Positions 12,473 to 23,295 of a stretch of DNA of 64,000 bases are shown piece by piece (position 1 is the first letter of the stretch; each line of letters opens with the position of its first letter). The stretch is from Diadema setosum (taxonomy: Eukaryota > Echinodermata > Echinoidea > Diadematoida > Diadematidae): NCBI GenBank assembly GCA_033980235.1, contig CM067080.1, forward strand, positions 2,654,001 to 2,718,000, written 5' to 3'. The translations under genes and the position numbers were made by a program. The notes under the pieces are model-generated. The model did no database searches and was not told the DNA's origin. It saw only the letters and a list, made by a program, of their open reading frames with translations.

Positions 12473-12580
12473 AAGGGGGGGGGGGGGTAATGCCCCCACC
12501 CCCCCCCCCCCCCCCCCGTGGGAAAAGTGTTAATAATGTTGGATTGTGTGTGTATGTGTGTGTGGGGGGGGGGGTATATA
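12473..12580. repeat. G-run / C-run / G-run homopolymer cluster
   Basis: A run of about 14 G, a C-rich run of about 20 and a G-run of about 10 follow within 110 bases. It could form quadruplex or hairpin structure and is a likely site of assembly error. Confidence 0.8.
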
Positions 12581-12829
12581 CCATTTGCCTGCGAATTGTG
12601 TCAACATTTCCAACACAATGTGTGTTCAAAAGCAACCATCTGGCTCATTCATGTCTCCGTCAACTGAGTGGTTATAAATCACCTTCACCTTTTCGACAGC
12701 TTTTGTGAAAACGCAATTATGCTTACAAGACTCAAGTATAGAATGAAATACGGCATAGAAGCGTATGATAACGCGCTTGTAATCACTCCGTTATGCACGT
12801 ATTTTTCTTTTTCAATGTTCTATTTCTTT

Positions 12830-13200
12830 GTATGCACTGCAAGCCTCTTCAGGAACACCTGCGGCAGCTGCAACGGCTTCGCGTCCAATCCACTGCCTGG
12901 ACTGTTTTGTGTGATCATTTACCGCGCGCACACACTGCTAAAACACGCGTATGCCCCACCGTACGCCCGTGTATTCTCGACCTCGGGCGGTACATGTTTG
13001 TGGCCATCGAGCGGTTGAATGGGGTAGCGCGATAAGCTATGGAGCGGCGCACCGAGGTGGATGCGTAATGATAAAAATCGTCCAGTACCCCAGTCCTGAG
13101 GACGCGGACTAGTAATTCGCGTCTGGCATCGTCACACCTAGTCTGACTACCAGACCGTCCTTTCGTACTAATTTCCTTCCCCGAATATTACTAGTAACGC
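12830..13200. other. GC- and CpG-richer patch of unknown nature
   Basis: This stretch is clearly richer in G+C and CpG than its surroundings. ORFs of 80 and 116 codons overlap it without recognisable motifs. It contains a partial inverted pair (tctggca ... gtctgactaccagac). I cannot name it; it may be a worn mobile element. Confidence 0.3.
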
Positions 13201-13245
13201 CCTCTAACAACAAAAGAATAGCAAGTTAAGGTGGTTGGTCCTTAA

Positions 13246-13605
13246 AAGAATGGTATAGTATTGGTGGAAGTGAGAATTACGCTTTTAACTTTTTGCGAGA
13301 TACCAAGAAACCACGTATAAAATAGTACACAGCATGCCATTCTAAGAGGAATTCAAATTTGATGATATTTTGATGAAAATCGGTTTCGGAATAGTTGAGA
13401 CATCCCAAAACAAAGTAAAACAAAGTGATCCTAACAGAAGGTGGGTCCCACCTTTTATTAGGATCTCTCTGTTTTTGATATCTCAGTCATCTCAAGACCA
13501 ATTTCCATCAAAATAATAAACGCAGAATTCGTCTTCAAATTACGTTCTCTTTCATATATCATAAGAGGTTTCTCATTATCTCATCAAAAAAAATGTCAGA
13601 ACGTT
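13246..13605. mobile_element. palindromic TTAA MITE (copy 3, one end decayed)
   Basis: TTAA at 13242-13245 precedes AAGAATGGTATAGTATTGG. The interior follows the elements at 5002 and 5994 (ttttgcgagataccaagaaa, then gatgaaaatcggttt, then tctcagtcat). The right terminus has degenerated after tctcatcaaaaaaa. Confidence 0.65.
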
Positions 13606-16600
13606 AGAATGTTTAGAATGTTTCTTGGAACAAGCGCTTTGGAGACAGAAAAATACAAAGGTAATCTAAAAGCTATGAAATCATAATTATCATTGAAGTA
13701 CTATATACCTACACGTGAGGTGCAGTGCGCAGGTTCTGAATTGTCTTTGTTTCCCGTACACATAAAAATGTTAGGTCCTACACGTGTATTATTTTGATAA
13801 GGCATCAAATTGAAGTAAAAGGGTCTGGGCTAGCAGACAAACATTAAAAGTCTGCTGCCATCTTTACGGGTATTTTTTTTTTTGTTCCCCCACACAACAT
13901 TATCATTATCTGCACGTTCTGCGTGTGCATTGTGACTGAGAAGTAATGTTAATTTCCTTTTTTTCTCAACATCTTGTTTTTCCGTGATTCGGTTTTGGTT
14001 AACAACTTTAATTATATGGGCCAAAGTACTCTGTTTGATCAACCTGACCTAGATGTAAGAATCTTCAAAAAGCAGGACTGGGGCAACTGGGGAGGGGGGG
14101 GGGGGGGTGGCAGGTGGCAGGGGGCAGGGGAGGGGGAAGGGTGGGCCCTGGGTACTTTTTTTTTTTTTTTTTTTGCTCAAAATGTAGGGAGTCGACGTTG
14201 GTAGAGAAGCGACAGCCAACATTTATTTCTTTTTTTATTTGCTTTCAATTTTTTTTTTTTTTTTTTGGGGGGGGGGTTGAGTTACACCGAAAAATAGTAG
14301 ACTTTTTTTGCTCTTTTGTTTTTTGTTTTTCTTTTACTTTGTTTTGTTGTTTTTGTTTTTGTTTTATTTATTTTTTATTTTGTTGTTGCTCGTCACCCGA
14401 CTGGTTCATAAGTCCCAGCAAAATCTCCCCTCCCCCTCACCCTGAAAAACGTAGCCCCGTCCCTCTGTGCTATGACAAGTAGAGTTGTATAGGCCATACG
14501 CAGTGTGCTGCGTGGGATTTATAGTGATCGAAAGGTTATACCTACCATGTACTCTTATATTGGAATATCTTACAATCTCTTTCAACGGGCTTCCATAGGA
14601 TTCACTACCATAAAGGTAATGGAAACGCGATCTTCTTCTTCTGTATGTTTTCAACGTCATGTCACTGTATAATAAAATATTAACATACAGGTACCAGCGT
14701 TTTGCAGGCGGCCTTGTTACATTCGAGCGTCGTATCGAACCACCGCATTGACCGGTTGCCCAGAGAATTTAATGAACGTTGGCATTGGGGATGCGTTGCT
14801 AATACAAGAATAGTTCGTAACATAATTCATGTTCGTTTAATTCATGAGAATTTCGTGTACGGATTTGCAAAGATACACTGGAGTCGATTTGTGTTGTTGG
14901 TTTGTTTGTTTGTTTGTTTTTTTTTTTTTTTGGGGGGGGGGGGGTTACATTACTATGCATTTTTAAGACAAAAGATCCATATGAAGATTAAGTCATGATG
15001 GATAATCCGATGAGGCTAATCAAAATGGCAAGCCAGAATTTTCCCTTTATGATAAAATACTATAGCTTTATATCAGAAAAGTCATGGTTAACTACTGTAA
15101 TGAAAAAGGGCCTAAAACGGACCATCTCACTTTGGCTCGTCGTATCTCTGCAGGGCCTAATCATAACTATCCAGAGTTTGTTTATTTACTTTTATGTTTG
15201 TTTGTTTTTTTCTGGGAGCACAGTGGATTGGAGCGGCTAAAAAAAAAAAAAAATGCCAAGCTGAGATCGACATTATACCACGGAGAGTTATGTATTGTAC
15301 GTAGTGCGATCTTGGGCCCTTTTTTCCCTCTACCTACAGTGTCGAGCTTGTGGGTCTTACCCCAAGGAGCTTCCTTTTGAGGTGAGAAATTGTTCAAGAT
15401 GATGCATTCTTGTAATACAAATTTTCTTTCATAATTTCCATCTATTTCCCATGGAAAAATGTTCTTGAAAGACATCAATTTGAGCAATTTTGCCCACATT
15501 TTAAGTGGGAATAAGTCTCTCTTTCTATCTATGTATAGTTAACATTGAATAAACAGATGGTACAGTTTTTGGAAAAGTCTTTGGATTATTCATTCGAAGT
15601 AGAAAGCTGCTATAATTTGTAAGATTCGAGCCAGACATGTATCTTTTATCTATAACAAAAAGAGAACTTTTTTTACGAACTGTTGGGAGCCGCTTAACCC
15701 CTGTAGAGATCATCACAGAGTTACCACTTTTGTCTTACTCTGATCTTATCAGTTCCTTTGATTTTTTTTTTTCGCATGTCTGCTTTTCACCCAAATTTTT
15801 TCCGATCCACTTCTTTAATTTGTCTGTTCTCATGTAATAAACAAAACAGCCTGATCAGGATGGAACCTTCTTTTAACACGCATTGATTTTCGGCTGCCCT
15901 TCCCGAAATAAATGTCCTGATAGAGAAGCAACTCTTCTATTCTTTTTATCTTGCTACCATTGTTTTATTGAAATGAGACAAGAAAACCCGTCGCGTATCG
16001 CACTTTCTATAATCTGACGGTCACGTCAACCTATGACTGTTTAGCCAATATGTGTTAAAAATTGATTTTCCTTAAACATTTCTGTACACTGAACTGTACA
16101 TTTTTGTTTCTAGGCAATTCTTATTTCATAATGTAGAGGTATACGTATCCTTCTTATAATGTTAATGTGCCACTTTGATTAAGAAAAATATGAGTTGCAC
16201 TTTTTTCAGTTATTGTGCAAACCAATAAGGACACTTTTACTGATAAAAAAGAACATTTCCTTCTCTCTCTCTCTCACTATTTAATTTCTTTTTTGCATGT
16301 CTGAAACTTTTTATTGTCTTCCACAAAAACAAACTAAATAAAAATGAGGGGAAAAAAGACCCGTCGTATGCAAACAAAGCGCTACTTATAACTAGGTTAA
16401 TGATAGAAGACCTCTGTGTCATCCGAATAGCGTGCTCCGCCATAGGCAAACAGGAGAAGGAGGAAATGTATGTATACCGATGTAATGCGTCAATGCATGC
16501 AATCAAAATATATATCCATCATCGGACAATGAAATATCAATATATGTCTTTTTCAATTCAATTCAGTTATATTCCATGAATCCAAAAATATATAATTGAA

Positions 16601-17328
16601 TCCAATTGAATTGTGAAAGACAAATGATAGGAAACAAAAACCACACAGGGCACGGGGTTTTTTTGTGGGTTTGTCTGTTTGTTGTTTGTTTTTCTTGTTG
16701 GTCGGCTGGTCGATTTTATTCTTTTATTATTATTATTTGACAGTGAGAGGGTCGAGGCAACCATTGTCCTCGTTTTGCTTGATGGGATTTACATTCAAAA
16801 TAATCTCTTTGAGGAGACGGCTTCTCTGTATAATTCTTAACACCTGCTATTAAAAGTAGACACGTAAGGTGACTTATAGGCCTGTACTCTCTGTGATTAG
16901 GCTTTAGACTATAATAATTTATCTTATACTTCTTTGCGTCTTTTAACGTCACATTCACCGTTAAAAAACTTCTTGTGATTTGCACGTTTTGTGCAATTTT
17001 TGTCACTGTTATGTTAACGAGAGTATAAAAGGTGTCGTCTCATGTCATATGTATTAATGGAGTGAAATCAAGAATATAAGATTAAAGTACAAATTTCAGT
17101 GAAATTTGACATAATATTAAAAAGTCAAAGTATTATAGTGTTATATGTCTTCGAAAAAAAAAAAAAAAAAAAAAAAAAACAGCGACATCCATTCCATGGC
17201 TTCAGCACCATCTGCAGCCAGTTGAATGGGAGTTTCAGACAGTAGATAATTTCACATCATGTAATACATAAGATAGTTCCGTAGGTTTCTGGACTTTATC
17301 GTGGTCCTAGAACCTAGAGGGCAATTCC
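13606..17328. other. gene-free stretch with homopolymers and simple repeats
   Basis: I see no conserved protein in any frame. G-runs occur at 14092-14108, T/G runs at 14155-14275 and 14917-14944, and poly-A at 15240-15253 and about 17155-17180. ORFs here (up to 122 codons) are built on these runs. Confidence 0.5.
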
Positions 17329-18510
17329 ACGATAAAGTGGACATGACCACTATTCTTTTTTTCAAAATGGTCAAATCTCTTTCATTTTGGTATCAAATGA
17401 AAGCTTAAGGGCTGAACTTTTTATATCCTACATCTCGTTAGAAAAATACTTTATCAACTTTTCTAAATATGCACCGTAAAATTATCATAATTAGATTTGA
17501 CATAAATATCTGAAAAATATAATGAAGTTAAATGGATGTAGCATGAGAGTTTTTCAGAGTTTTAGGGTTGAACATCATTACAAATTGATCAAAGTGCAAG
17601 ATTTTCTATGTGTTATGCTTCAGCAAACATTGTATTGTAGTCAATCATGTCACGGTGTTGCAGTAAAACCTGATGTTTCTAGATTTGTTTGAAACTTACA
17701 AAGACAAAAAAATATATATATTTTGATAGTCAAAATCATGACCACATATAGCTACCAGATACAAGTACTAAAATGATGGCATCTCATTTTTGATAATTGA
17801 TTAAAATCTATTAAACTGTGTCACGGTGTTACAGTAGCTGTAAAACCGTGACTGTAAGGGTTACTTGCAATGCAATAACACAGGACACATACCGTATTAT
17901 CAATGACTAACTGTTGAAGTGACCATTTGATTTCTCTGTCACATTTACCTAAAATATACAGCTAGGTTTTTCAAGGATTGTTCATAAACAGAAGGGTCAA
18001 ACTTTATCCACAAATATTATAATCAATGCTGTTGCCAGCATCATTCAGTTTTAACCCTTTCTCTGCCAAAAATCTTGAACTGTGTTTACAATGCTGTGGG
18101 GGAGGATGAGCCAATCAACACTTAGAGCACATGGAGGGTAAAAAATTATGGCAGCAGTTCACTCACAATGTGCCACCTACCAGATTTACAACTAGAGCAA
18201 ACATTTCTGAAGGTTTTGAACAACAGTTTCCATACCCTTTGTGTAATATTTTCTTTAAACAGTTTTATCACGACTGTGGTTTAATACTTCTTTTGTAGAC
18301 TCAATTAACAGAAAATAAAAGTTTTTGTTAACTTTGTTTCTTTACTCTGCAAACTGCAATTTTAGCTACACTGTCAACTTTATATTTTCTAGCATATATC
18401 CAAATGCCAAAGGGTTAGACAATAATGAAGGTGGCGGCCGGGAGACTGATAGTCACTGCTATAACATAGTGTTGTATGCAATCATCAGCATTTGGTCCAT
18501 ATTTTTTTAT

Positions 18511-19787
18511 TTGCGTTAAACAAATACATACTGCTACTGAACGTTTTCGACGTGCACTCTTCGGAGTAGAAACCGCACGTATGAAACAGGAAGCGCGAAC
18601 ATAACAATATAAGCAAGTCGAGTAAACCATTCAAGCGAAACAGTGCGTACGCTGATTGGCTAAAGACGTAAGATAGTCGGAATCAAAAGAGTGCCAATGT
18701 GCGTACAAACTCCTTTTGCCTGCATAGAATAGGACTGGTCAGCTGAATGAATGTAGCCTCAAGCATACGCAGGTGAGCGTCGCTCCGGGCTCTACTGACT
18801 ATGCGAAACTGTGACGAGGTGTAATGGTCAGCGCATGCGCGACTCGTCAGTAAGTGCTGAGCGATAGCAGATGAAGGGTTGCCAGCGGTGACTGCACTGT
18901 CAGCGGGGCGTTTACACTGGCGCGAAGGCTGTGCGCGATCAACTAGCTGCTTGTTACGTATGTGTGCTGGCACATGCTGTTTGATGCGGTCCGCAAGTCG
19001 CTGTGATGTGCGCCCTATGTACCGTGCTTCACAACGGCACTTAAATTCATAAACAACGTTATTCATTTGTGTGATAGGGATAGCATCCTTGCGTACTGCG
19101 GAGAGCATGCGTCGAGTTGTAAAGACCACTCGTGGTTCAACAGCATAGTAAGTTGAACAAACAGCCTGCTTGAGTTGCTGCTCAAACTTCTGAGAGAGTT
19201 TACCTTTCCATGGAAGTTTAAGGTACACGGGACGTTTGCGGGGTCCAAATTGCTTGGGCGGAGCGTTGAGCTTGCGCAATATGTTTACCTCGATGACGTT
19301 ATCAGGGTAGCCATTCTCATGTAGGATCTGGCGTATGCGGTCAATTTCAGTAGAAAGATGACAAGGCGAGCAGATTCGCTGCGCACGGTCAACTAGCACG
19401 TTAATTAGACCAATCTTATATCGGGTGGGACTGAATGAATCCCAGCGCGTGTATTGACCAGTGAACGAAGGTTTACGATAGATGGTAGTGGTAAAACAAC
19501 TAGCAGACTTCTCCACCAGAACATCAAGAAACGGAAGCGCGCCTTCCCGCTCCTTCTCAAGAGTAAACTTGAGCGCCGGGTGAAGGGAATTGAGGTGTGT
19601 GAAGAAAGCCTCACACGCTGCGCTACTACGGAAAATAGCGAAAGTATCATCGACGTATCGATAATACAAGAGCGGTGTGTGGTCGGTGTCTAAGTCACGG
19701 AGCGCGCGGGTTTCGTGGTACCCCACGAAGATGTTTGCGAGGATGGGCCCTAATGGAGAACCCATTGCAACACCATCGATCTGTGCA
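18511..19787 (-). mobile_element. 5'-truncated Penelope-like element, inverted arm
   Basis: This 1277-bp arm is the reverse complement of 20878-22999 once the 845-bp insertion in the latter is removed. Coordinates pair with a constant sum of 40665 from 18752 to 19787, so there are no indels there, and every stretch I compared was identical. It lies head-to-head with the + copy. Penelope-like elements are known for 5'-truncated and inverted partner copies. Confidence 0.85.
18683..19787 (-). pseudogene. Penelope-like RT (C-terminal half) plus GIY-YIG endonuclease, truncated
   Basis: Reading on the minus strand from the junction, the frame enters at AQIDGVAMGSPLGPILANIF, continues to the RT catalytic motif YRYVDDTFAIF and finishes with a GIY-YIG-like domain (VVYEFKCRCEARYIGRTSQR). 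The N-terminal RT motifs are missing, so it cannot be active. Unlike the + copy it keeps the native C-terminus (ending RKEFVRTLALF-like at 18683), which shows what the interrupted copy has lost. The first roughly 58 codons of the open frame upstream of the junction are antisense of the + copy's 5' region. Confidence 0.85.
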
Positions 19788-22009
19788 AATTCCTGTCTCT
19801 GTGTGATACAATTCGTTTGTGCCGATACATCGCCGCAATTGACGAGCGAACCGCATGCCAAACCAGCAAGAAACATGAAAGGAATATCCAATATTTGAAA
19901 CGCAAACGCTTTGGATCTTCCATCGATGACAAAGGAAAGCATGTTGTGAATTTGTCCGACCACGTTCTATCCGACATTGAGCAATTTGTCTTGGCGCATG
20001 GTTTTGGATTCGGAATCCCGAACCCGAAGGTCAAACGCGAAGAGGTCTTTGCCGAATTCGAGTTGTTGTACGCGCAAATTACTGGCCACACACCAATAAG
20101 TAAACAAGCTGCTGATGGCTGCAAAGCAAGGCTAGCCGACCTAGCGCATTCTTATTGTGGGCTGCCGACTGATTCGTCTGACTTCTACATGCAACGCGAA
20201 TGCCTACTAGCAGCACGCCAGCTCGCGGACAATCCCGATATTGTCCTATGCAAGCCTGATAAGGGCACAGGCGTAGTGGTACTTAGTAGAAGCGACTATA
20301 TCGACAAAATGCACGCCATTTTGAAAGATGAGTCCAAGTTTCGTGAATTAGGTGACGCATCTACTCATGATCGCACCCCTTTGCTAGAGCGTAAATTGGC
20401 GAAGCAGCTCCTTGACCTACACAAAAGCGGCGAGATACCTGAGAATGTATACAATCGGATTCGCCCGGTTGGCTCCCAGAGACCGCGTATGTATGGTCTG
20501 CCAAAAATACACAAGCAGGACACTCCGTTACGCCCGATTCTTTCTATGATCGGATCAGCACAGCATGCATTAGCGCAGTGGCTCTGTGAGTTACTTCAGC
20601 CAGCTCTTTCGGAGGTGTCCGAGTATTGTGTGAAAGACTCATTCACATTTGCAGAATCAATGCGCGAATGCTCCTATGTACCTGACAACACTATTATGTG
20701 TTCTTTCGACATCGTGAGCCTTTTCACTAACGTTCCCTTGGACGAGGCAATTGATATTTGTGTTCAACTGCTCTACCACGGTGAATTGGAATCACCCTGT
20801 ATTAGCGAGAAAGCTTTCATGAATCTTATGACCGCAGCAACAAGAGATGTAGAATTTAGTTTCAACGATGTCATGTATGCACAGATCGATGGTGTTGCAA
20901 TGGGTTCTCCATTAGGGCCCATCCTCGCAAACATCTTCGTGGGGTACCACGAAACCCGCGCGCTCCGTGACTTAGACACCGACCACACACCGCTCTTGTA
21001 TTATCGATACGTCGATGATACTTTCGCTATTTTCCGTAGTAGCGCAGCGTGTGAGGCTTTCTTCACACACCTCAATTCCCTTCACCCGGCGCTCAAGTTT
21101 ACTCTTGAGAAGGAGCGGGAAGGCGCGCTTCCGTTTCTTGATGTTCTGGTGGAGAAGTCTGCTAGTTGTTTTACCACTACCATCTATCGTAAACCTTCGT
21201 TCACTGGTCAATACACGCGCTGGGATTCATTCAGTCCCACCCGATATAAGATTGGTCTAATTAACGTGCTAGTTGACCGTGCGCAGCGAATCTGCTCGCC
21301 TTGTCATCTTTCTACTGAAATTGACCGCATACGCCAGATCCTACATGAGAATGGCTACCCTGATAACGTCATCGAGGTAAACATATTGCGCAAGCTCAAC
21401 GCTCCGCCCAAGCAATTTGGACCCCGCAAACGTCCCGTGTACCTTAAACTTCCATGGAAAGGTAAACTCTCTCAGAAGTTTGAGCAGCAACTCAAGCAGG
21501 CTGTTTGTTCAACTTACTATGCTGTTGAACCACGAGTGGTCTTTACAACTCGACGCATGCTCTCCGCAGTACGCAAGGATGCTATCCCTATCACACAAAT
21601 GAATAACGTTGTTTATGAATTTAAGTGCCGTTGTGAAGCACGGTACATAGGGCGCACATCACAGCGACTTGCGGACCGCATCAAACAGCATGTGCCAGCA
21701 CACATACGTAACAAGCAGCTAGTTGATCGCGCACAGCCTTCGCGCCAGTGTAAACGCCCCGCTGACAGTGCAGTCACCGCTGGCAACCCTTCATCTGCTA
21801 TCGCTCAGCACTTACTGACGAGTCGCGCATGCGCTGACCATTACACCTCGTCACAGTTTCGCATAGTCAGTAGAGCCCGGAGCGACGCTCACCTGCGTAT
21901 GCTTGAGGCTACACTAGGCGTGTCTTCATCAGCCCGAAGTTTCAAAATAGCGCGCTATCTTGCGGTTACCAAACTAGTCCGATGTCAAAATAGCGCGCTA
22001 TCTGTGTAG
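19754..22009 (+). pseudogene. Penelope-like element polyprotein (RT + GIY-YIG), C-terminus replaced by an insertion
   Basis: A long open frame encodes an N-terminal region (DIVLCKPDKGTGVVVLSRSDY, RPRMYGLPKIHKQDTPLRPI), RT motifs MCSFDIVSLFTNVPLDEAI and AQIDGVAMGSPLGP, the catalytic YRYVDDTFAIF, and a GIY-YIG endonuclease (YEFKCRCEARYIGRTSQR). Penelope-like elements make this RT-GIY fusion for target-primed insertion. No ATG is found before the conserved region (the frame is open from 19754 without one), so the 5' end is probably truncated. At 21913 an 845-bp element breaks the frame; codons from there to the stop at 22009 are foreign. The native last ~23 codons lie beyond, from 22759. Confidence 0.9.
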
Positions 22010-22758
22010 TGAAGACGCAGATAGCGTGCTATTTGATCGGGAAAATTTCCCCCCAAATCTTGGTCTAGTTCGTCAACTAGAGCGCTAATTCGTGAAATAG
22101 CGCGCTATCGAGGGTGCGTCTCCATCAGCCCGAAATTTTCTCGATCCCTCCACGCTTCTGGTTAGCCAGCTGGCAATGGAAAGCGCATGTACAAGCAGCA
22201 AGTGTATAGTACATTACACGCACGGTGTATTCAAGGATCACATGTGTGAATACTATAGGCCTACTGTTGTTGTCATCTTTAAAACCAGGGAGGTGATTTC
22301 TCTCACCTCCCTATTAAAACTCAGTGCCGTGCATGCTAGCTGTTTTTTGTAAACTTCTTCTTCTGGTCCACTCTGCCTTAGCTGAAGATTCTTGCAGATT
22401 GTGTGCATTTTAGATTTGTTTAAACATTGCATTTCGTTAATTTCATGTAAGATGCCTCACTGGACAAATGAAAGAGTAGCGTTATTAATATCCCTTTGGA
22501 GAGAATTTGCTGTATTGCTCACCTCTCTGGTTGTAGAATCGTACATACGGTGATATAGGAGATTTTGAGCGGGGAAATCCACTTTCGAACCGCGAGCCAG
22601 GCAGAGTAATGTAAAGTGCGCATGCGTCAATTTTCGGACTAATTTCCCGAAGCAGGCTGTTCGAGCTGATGAAGACGCACATTCGCTGTATCGGGCTATT
22701 TTCTAAGACCGCAAAATGTCCCGCTAGTTTGAACTTCGGGCTGATGAAGACACGCCTA
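21914..22758. mobile_element. 845-bp non-autonomous TIR element inserted in the Penelope arm
   Basis: Its ends are TAGGCGTGTCTTCATCAG... on the left and the exact complement on the right, with TIR similarity of about 28-40 bp. The interior has four AATAGCGCGCTAT-like palindromes (about 21945, 21988, 22020, 22098), inner copies of the gcgtctycatcagcccgaa motif (22114 and, inverted, 22672) and a tiny hairpin at 22279. It has no coding capacity. Comparison with the uninterrupted left arm fixes its length at exactly 845 bp and shows no target-site duplication, or at most one base. Confidence 0.85.
22279..22317. repeat. miniature hairpin CCAGGGAGGTGA / TCACCTCCCT flanked by TTAA
   Basis: CCAGGGAGGTGA and TCACCTCCCT face each other across six bases, with ttaaaa on the left and attaa on the right. 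The same terminus, CCAGGGAGGTG, bounds the 728-bp TTAA element at 34850. This looks like an extremely reduced relative with almost no interior. Confidence 0.55.
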
Positions 22759-23224
22759 TTCATTCAGCTGACCAGTCCTATTCTATGCAGGCAAAAGGAG
22801 TTTGTACGCACATTGGCACTCTTTTGATTCCGACTATCTTACGTCTTTAGCCAATCAGCGTACGCACTGTTTCGCTTGAATGGTTTACTCGACTTGCTTA
22901 TATTGTTATGTTCGCGCTTCCTGTTTCATACGTGCGGTTTCTACTCCGAAGAGTGCACGTCGAAAACGTTCAGTAGCAGTATGTATTTGTTTAACGCAAT
23001 TTTGAAGTTTTGTACCACCAAGCATCTCTATTTTTTTATTTGTAAAAAGTGTTCTGTCTTTCAAGAACAAGTTAATGTTGGATTCTGCCATATATTCCCT
23101 TTTTGTGTTTAAATCTTTATTTTTTATTTTTAGAGCAGAATTAATGATTATGTAGGCCCTGTCTGCATTTGTATATTTGTTATTCTAAGCTGATTTGTAT
23201 GTTTGTTTGGTTGGTTGTTTAGCA

Positions 23225-23295
23225 TTGTAAAGCGCTTCGAAACGTGTTGTATTAAGCGCTAAATAAATATTTCATATTATTATTATTATTATTAA
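23225..23295 (+). repeat. retroposon 3' tail (aagcgct...aataaatat + ATT repeat)
   Basis: The sequence gtaaagcgcttcgaaacgtg ... ttaagcgctaaataaatat followed by (TTA)n is a common 3' tail of non-LTR retroposons or Penelope-like elements. It may be the true 3' end of the + Penelope copy, which stops matching the left arm at 22999. Confidence 0.5.

Larger units (their letters stand above)
19788..22999 (+). mobile_element. Penelope-like element, longer + copy
   Basis: It consists of a unique 5' part (19788-20877) plus the right inverted arm (20878-22999, containing the 845-bp insertion). Homology with the left arm ends precisely at ttaacgcaa (22991-22999). The 3' part may continue to the ATT-rich tail at 23295. 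The 3' portion carries ccgaagagtgcacgtcgaaa (22946-22965), a place where related elements carry hammerhead-like motifs. Confidence 0.8.

Noticed and set aside
12175..12708. 177-codon ORF
   Set aside because: It runs through poly-C/poly-G tracts (a run of prolines) and repeat fragments, with no conserved motif.
12830..13200. CpG island or promoter of an unseen gene
   Set aside because: Base composition alone. No exon, TATA or initiator context, or downstream gene could be found within reach.
19454..21211. Paired ORFs of 61-81 codons repeated on both strands
   Set aside because: They are alternative frames of the Penelope-like RT and appear twice only because the arms are inverted duplicates.
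21910..21920. CACTA-superfamily terminus (sequence reads CACTAGGCG)
   Set aside because: The right end reads CGCCTATTC and lacks the required TAGTG. The CA of CACTA belongs to the flanking Penelope sequence, as the empty left arm shows.
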